Both the position numbers and the translations under genes were made by a program. This document shows, in pieces, positions 6,576 to 8,871 of a stretch of 8,871 bases of DNA; positions within the stretch are counted from its first letter, which is position 1; every line of letters begins with the position of its first letter. Under the pieces are notes generated by a model, which was not told the origin of the DNA, searched no databases, and saw only the letters and a list, made by a program, of their open reading frames with translations. This DNA is from an uncultured Prevotella sp. (GTDB lineage Bacteria > Bacteroidota > Bacteroidia > Bacteroidales > Bacteroidaceae): the NCBI GenBank assembly GCA_945637645.1, contig CALZDK010000074.1, positions 1-8,871 of the forward strand. The letters run 5' to 3'.

Positions 6576-8075
6576 TTATTTTCTGAACTTGTTTATACAG
6601 TCAATATATGCTTCCACGGAAGCCGTCACAATGTCGGTGTTGGCGCCAAAGCCATAATACACATTGCCATCGTATTCTACCTGCATATGTACCTTACCCA
6701 CATCGTCTGAGCCCTTGCTGATAGCCTGGATGGTGAACTCCTTCAGCGTCATCTGCTTCTGGATAATTTTCTTCAACGCACGAATGGCTGCATCCACAGG
6801 ACCGTTACCGGTAGAGGCTTCCTCAAATTTCTGTCCTGAAATATCGAGTCCAATGCTTGCCACACTCTTCACTCCCATGCCCGTAGTAACCTGGAGGAAA
6901 TCGAGTTTAACGGCGTGAGTCTCAGCGGCATCAGCTCCGGCAAGCATCAGAATGTCGTCGTCGTTGACTTCCTTTTTCTGGTCAGCAAGCTTAAGGAACT
7001 TCTGATATAACTTGTCAACGGTCTCCTCGCTGTCAATCTGCACACCAAGAACGCCAAGACGATACTTCAGCGCCGCCCTTCCTGAACGGGCGGTCAATAC
7101 TATTGAGTTGTCGTCCAGACCAACGTCCTTTGGATTCATAATTTCGTATGTGCTGACATTCTTCAACACGCCGTCCTGATGAATACCGCTGGAATGTGCG
7201 AAAGCGTTCCTTCCCACAATGGCCTTGTTGGGCTGGACAGGCATATTCATCAAACTCGACACCATGCGGCTTGTAGGATAAATCTTTGTGGTATTGATGT
7301 TTGTGTCAATATCAACATCCTTGTGGCAACGAAGAATCATTGCTATCTCCTCAAGCGAAGTGTTGCCTGCGCGCTCTCCTATTCCGTTGATTGTAACCTC
7401 CACCTGGCGTGCACCGTTGAGCACACCACTCAGAGTGTTTGCGGTAGCCATGCCAAGGTCGTTGTGGCAATGGGTTGAGATAATTGCCTTGTCAACACCG
7501 TCCACATGTTCCATAAGATACTTTATCTTTGCACCATATTCTGAAGGAAGGCAATATCCTGTGGTGTCAGGTATGTTCACTACAGTGGCACCAGCCTTAA
7601 TCACCGCTTCAACCACACGTGCCAGATATTCGTTTTCCGTGCGACCTGCATCCTCGGCATAGAACTCAATGTCCTCGACATACTTCTTCGCATATTTCAC
7701 TGCAGCAACAGCACGCTCAATAATTTCCTCGCGGTTACTGTTGAACTTATACTTAATATGTGAATCACTCGTACCTATACCTGTATGTATTCTCTTATGC
7801 TTGGCATATTTTAGAGACTCCACGGCAACGTCGATATCTTTCTCCACCGCGCGGGTCAGGGCACAAATGGTAGGCCACGTCACTGCTTTGGAAATTTCTA
7901 TAACTGAATTGAAATCACCGGGACTTGAAATAGGAAATCCCGCCTCAATGACATCAACGCCCAGTTGCTCCAACTGCTTAGCCACCTGAATCTTCTCAAC
8001 AGTATTCAACTGGCAGCCTGGAACCTGTTCGCCATCGCGGAGCGTAGTGTCAAAAATAAATAATCTGTCGCTCAT
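6576..8075 (-). CDS. leuA: 2-isopropylmalate synthase
   Basis: The committed step of leucine synthesis: condensation of 2-oxoisovalerate with acetyl-CoA. The 499 residues comprise a TIM-barrel catalytic domain with FDTTLRDGEQVPG (8-20; R13, and metal ligand D14), NIPDTTGYCLP (167-177), the metal site STHCHNDLGMA (H202, H204) and NGIGERAGNTSLEE (230-243). A linker carries SGIHQDG (296-302; H299), and a regulatory LeuA dimer domain of about 385-499 contains EASTGNGPVDAA (419-430). In this family the regulatory domain mediates feedback inhibition by leucine. The motif set is that of ordinary bacterial LeuA, unlike the divergent paralog downstream. It is the first structural gene of the operon. 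Its ATG (8073-8075) lies 42 nt beyond the U-run of the attenuator, so expression should be controlled by transcription read-through there. Confidence 0.97.
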   Translation of the reverse strand: MSDRLFIFDTTLRDGEQVPGCQLNTVEKIQVAKQLEQLGVDVIEAGFPISSPGDFNSVIEISKAVTWPTICALTRAVEKDIDVAVESLKYAKHKRIHTGIGTSDSHIKYKFNSNREEIIERAVAAVKYAKKYVEDIEFYAEDAGRTENEYLARVVEAVIKAGATVVNIPDTTGYCLPSEYGAKIKYLMEHVDGVDKAIISTHCHNDLGMATANTLSGVLNGARQVEVTINGIGERAGNTSLEEIAMILRCHKDVDIDTNINTTKIYPTSRMVSSLMNMPVQPNKAIVGRNAFAHSSGIHQDGVLKNVSTYEIMNPKDVGLDDNSIVLTARSGRAALKYRLGVLGVQIDSEETVDKLYQKFLKLADQKKEVNDDDILMLAGADAAETHAVKLDFLQVTTGMGVKSVASIGLDISGQKFEEASTGNGPVDAAIRALKKIIQKQMTLKEFTIQAISKGSDDVGKVHMQVEYDGNVYYGFGANTDIVTASVEAYIDCINKFRK

Positions 8076-8117
8076 TGTTGTTGTTATTTCTGTTTTTTAT
8101 TATCCAATATAATTACC

Positions 8118-8153
8118 AAAAAAGAACCTTCCCCACGGAAGTGAGAAAGGTTC
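8118..8153 (-). terminator. Attenuator: intrinsic terminator in the leuA leader
   Basis: On the minus strand GAACCTTTCTCAC (8141-8153) pairs with GTGGGGAAGGTTC (8124-8136) around a TTCC loop. The stem is 13 bp with no mismatch, counting two G-U pairs, and is followed at once by six T (8118-8123). It lies between the leader peptide stop codon and leuA, so it can only serve to end transcription prematurely. Its 5' arm is also the partner of the antiterminator strand inside the leader ORF. Confidence 0.93.
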
Positions 8154-8218
8154 ATATCGTTATAGCCCCTTAGCCTACATACACACCTTTTCACTTCCGA
8201 CAACCCCACGAAGTCGAA
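8137..8218 (-). promoter_or_regulatory. Alternative leader RNA structures (pause hairpin 1:2 and antiterminator 2:3)
   Basis: Strand 2, GGAAGTGAAAAGGT (8185-8198), pairs with strand 3, ACCTTTCTCACTTCC (8137-8151), over 14 bp with a single bulged C. This removes the 5' arm of the terminator. Strand 2 can instead be taken up by strand 1: TTCGAC (8213-8218) with GTCGGA (8196-8201), or ACTTC (8210-8214) with GAAGT (8193-8197). Strand 1 overlaps leader codons I13-R14-L15, just where a ribosome short of Ile or Leu would stall. Strand 2 covers the last codons (GSEKV), where a ribosome finishing translation would sit. The geometry fits attenuation: stalling favours 2:3 and read-through, while completed translation favours the terminator. 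Confidence 0.85.
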
Positions 8219-8255
8219 TAATATTAATAATGTGTAGAAGACTGTTCTTGTTCAT
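8175..8255 (-). CDS. Leu/Ile/Val-rich leader peptide of the leu operon
   Basis: A 26-codon ORF from ATG (8253-8255) to TAG (8175-8177). It begins MNKNS, then has LLHIINIIRLRGVV (residues 6-19), and ends GSEKVCM. It contains three Leu, four Ile and three Val codons; eight of the residues 6-15 and 18-19 are Leu, Ile or Val. It lies about 22 nt downstream of the expected transcription start and its 3' half encodes the antiterminator strand. A regulatory role as a sensor of charged branched-chain tRNAs follows from this arrangement, as in the ilv/leu leaders of enterobacteria. The peptide itself is probably discarded. No Shine-Dalgarno sequence is seen, only an A-rich upstream stretch, which is normal in Bacteroidetes. 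The codons are ordinary (CTT, CTA, ATT, GTT, GTC), not restricted to rare ones. Confidence 0.9.
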   Translation of the reverse strand: MNKNSLLHIINIIRLRGVVGSEKVCM

Positions 8256-8283
8256 ATTTTGTTCAATTTTTAATTTGACGGTG

Positions 8284-8315
8284 CAAAGTTAATCAAAAAA
8301 TATGGAATAAACAAA
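8284..8315 (-). promoter_or_regulatory. Promoter of the leu operon
   Basis: On the minus strand TTTG (8312-8315) is followed after 20 nt by TAACTTTG (8284-8291), a full match to the Bacteroidetes TTTG / TAnnTTTG pattern. Transcription is expected to start near 8277, giving an untranslated leader of about 200 nt that holds the leader ORF and attenuator. Confidence 0.8.
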
Positions 8316-8360
8316 TAATTCGTAACATTTTTATATAAAAAGATAACAATTATTGCCTAA

Positions 8361-8374
8361 ATGGCAAAAGCCAT
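8361..8374. repeat. Short inverted repeat upstream of the leu promoter
   Basis: ATGGC-AAAA-GCCAT is a perfect 5-bp inverted repeat with a 4-nt A spacer, centred about 90 bp upstream of the expected leu transcription start. It could be an operator half-site pair or simply chance in an A/T-rich gap. No U-run follows closely, so it is not a convincing terminator. The rest of 8316-8446 is A/T-rich and shows no gene. Confidence 0.35.
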
Positions 8375-8446
8375 GCTTAAAAATTTGTCCTTTATCTCAT
8401 TTTTCTCCATTTATCTCCTTTCTACTACTTGAAGAATAGAGTAGAT

Positions 8447-8483
8447 AAAAAAATCCCCAAGGATAATGTTATCCTCAGGGATT
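8447..8483 (-). terminator. Terminator of the rRNA operon
   Basis: On the minus strand AATCCCTGAGGATAA (8469-8483) pairs with TTATCCTTGGGGATT (8452-8466) over up to 15 bp, with two G-U pairs and no mismatch. The innermost pairs probably open to form the loop. Transcription runs into seven T (8447-8453, the first two also in the stem). It lies about 17 nt after the 5S gene and about 130 bp before the leu promoter on the same strand, so it shields the leu operon from rRNA transcription. Confidence 0.92.
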
Positions 8484-8499
8484 CGCTCTTTTTGAAAGA

Positions 8500-8603
<104 letters not shown>

Positions 8604-8609
<6 letters not shown>

Positions 8610-8641
8610 TGTAAGTTTTACGGTGCTTCACCGTGTCAGGT
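8604..8641 (-). repeat. Nested hairpin in the 23S-5S spacer, reaching the 5S 5' end
   Basis: ACCTGA (8604-8609) pairs with TCAGGT (8636-8641), and inside lies ACGGTG-CTT-CACCGT (8620-8634), a perfect 6-bp hairpin. The outer arm uses the first bases of 5S, so the hairpin competes with 5S helix I and may mark a precursor processing site. The rest of the spacer up to about 8721 shows no tRNA and no other recognisable element. Confidence 0.5.
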
Positions 8642-8721
8642 TGACTATCCACACACGAAACATGTATCATGAATACCCAAGAAAAGGCTTCACATCTGAA
8701 AGCACGGAACATAACAATTCA

Positions 8722-8871
8722 CCAGAAAGCTTTCGGGCAATTAGTACAGCTCGGCTTTGACGTCGCCGTCTTTACACCTGCTGCCTATCAACGTCGTGGT
8801 CTGCGACGACCCTATGAGGAGTTCTAATCTTGAGGCTGGCTTCGCACTTAGATGCTTTCAGCGCTTATCCA
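8722..8871 (-). rRNA. rrl: 23S ribosomal RNA, 3' end (partial)
   Basis: The reverse complement contains the conserved 3' terminal part of 23S rRNA: GGATAAGCGCTGAAAGCATC, then TAAGTGCGAAGCC, ACTCCTCATAGGGTCG, GTTGATAGGCAGCAGGTG and GAGCTGTACTAATTGCCCG. The gene runs off the right edge of the window. Its 3' end is placed at about 8722, just after the GAAAGCTTTC palindrome, and may be off by about ten bases. Confidence 0.93.

Noticed and set aside
8076..8280. leu leader considered as a T-box or metabolite riboswitch
   Set aside because: I see no T-box consensus and no known riboswitch core. The Leu/Ile/Val-rich leader ORF and the alternative pairing explain the region fully.
8611..8721. tRNA gene in the spacer between 23S and 5S rRNA
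   Set aside because: No cloverleaf, TTCGA-type T-loop or acceptor pairing could be found in about 110 bp.

Overview
This window looks like a chromosomal segment of a Bacteroidales bacterium, most likely Prevotella-like. Four things point there: promoters of the Bacteroidetes type (TAnnTTTG near -7, with TTTG about 19-20 nt upstream), weak or absent Shine-Dalgarno sequences, the gene order leuA-leuC-leuD-leuA paralog-leuB, and the sequence of the 5S and 23S rRNA parts. The genus is inferred by eye and was not tested by a search.

Layout. At the left, a small minus-strand gene (42-275) encodes a solitary helicase-associated-like domain with its own well-spaced promoter. Divergent from it is tcdA (399-1202, plus), a tRNA threonylcarbamoyladenosine dehydratase. 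The rest, up to about 8330, is one long minus-strand transcription unit read from right to left: promoter, leader peptide with attenuator, leuA, leuC, leuD, a second leuA-family gene, leuB, and an exported TPR protein whose start codon overlaps the leuB stop. The TPR gene runs 18 bp into the end of tcdA. At the right edge is the tail of an rRNA operon on the same strand: the 3' end of 23S rRNA (cut by the window edge), a spacer, 5S rRNA, and a strong terminator separating it from the leucine operon.

How the genes work together. LeuA condenses 2-oxoisovalerate with acetyl-CoA, LeuCD isomerises the product, and LeuB oxidises it to the leucine precursor. The LeuA paralog keeps the catalytic motifs and could supply a second substrate, such as citramalate on the way to 2-oxobutyrate and isoleucine, to the same LeuCD/LeuB enzymes. 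This is not provable from sequence alone.

The strongest find is upstream of leuA. A 26-codon leader ORF (8255 to 8175, minus), too short for ordinary gene calling, is packed with Leu, Ile and Val codons (LLHIINIIRLRGVV). Its coding sequence overlaps an RNA strand that can pair over 14 bp with the 5' arm of a perfect 13-bp terminator hairpin ending in six U. This has all the parts of classical ribosome-mediated transcription attenuation. A second oddity is the leuC-leuD gap, which consists almost entirely of seven copies of an 8-bp repeat.
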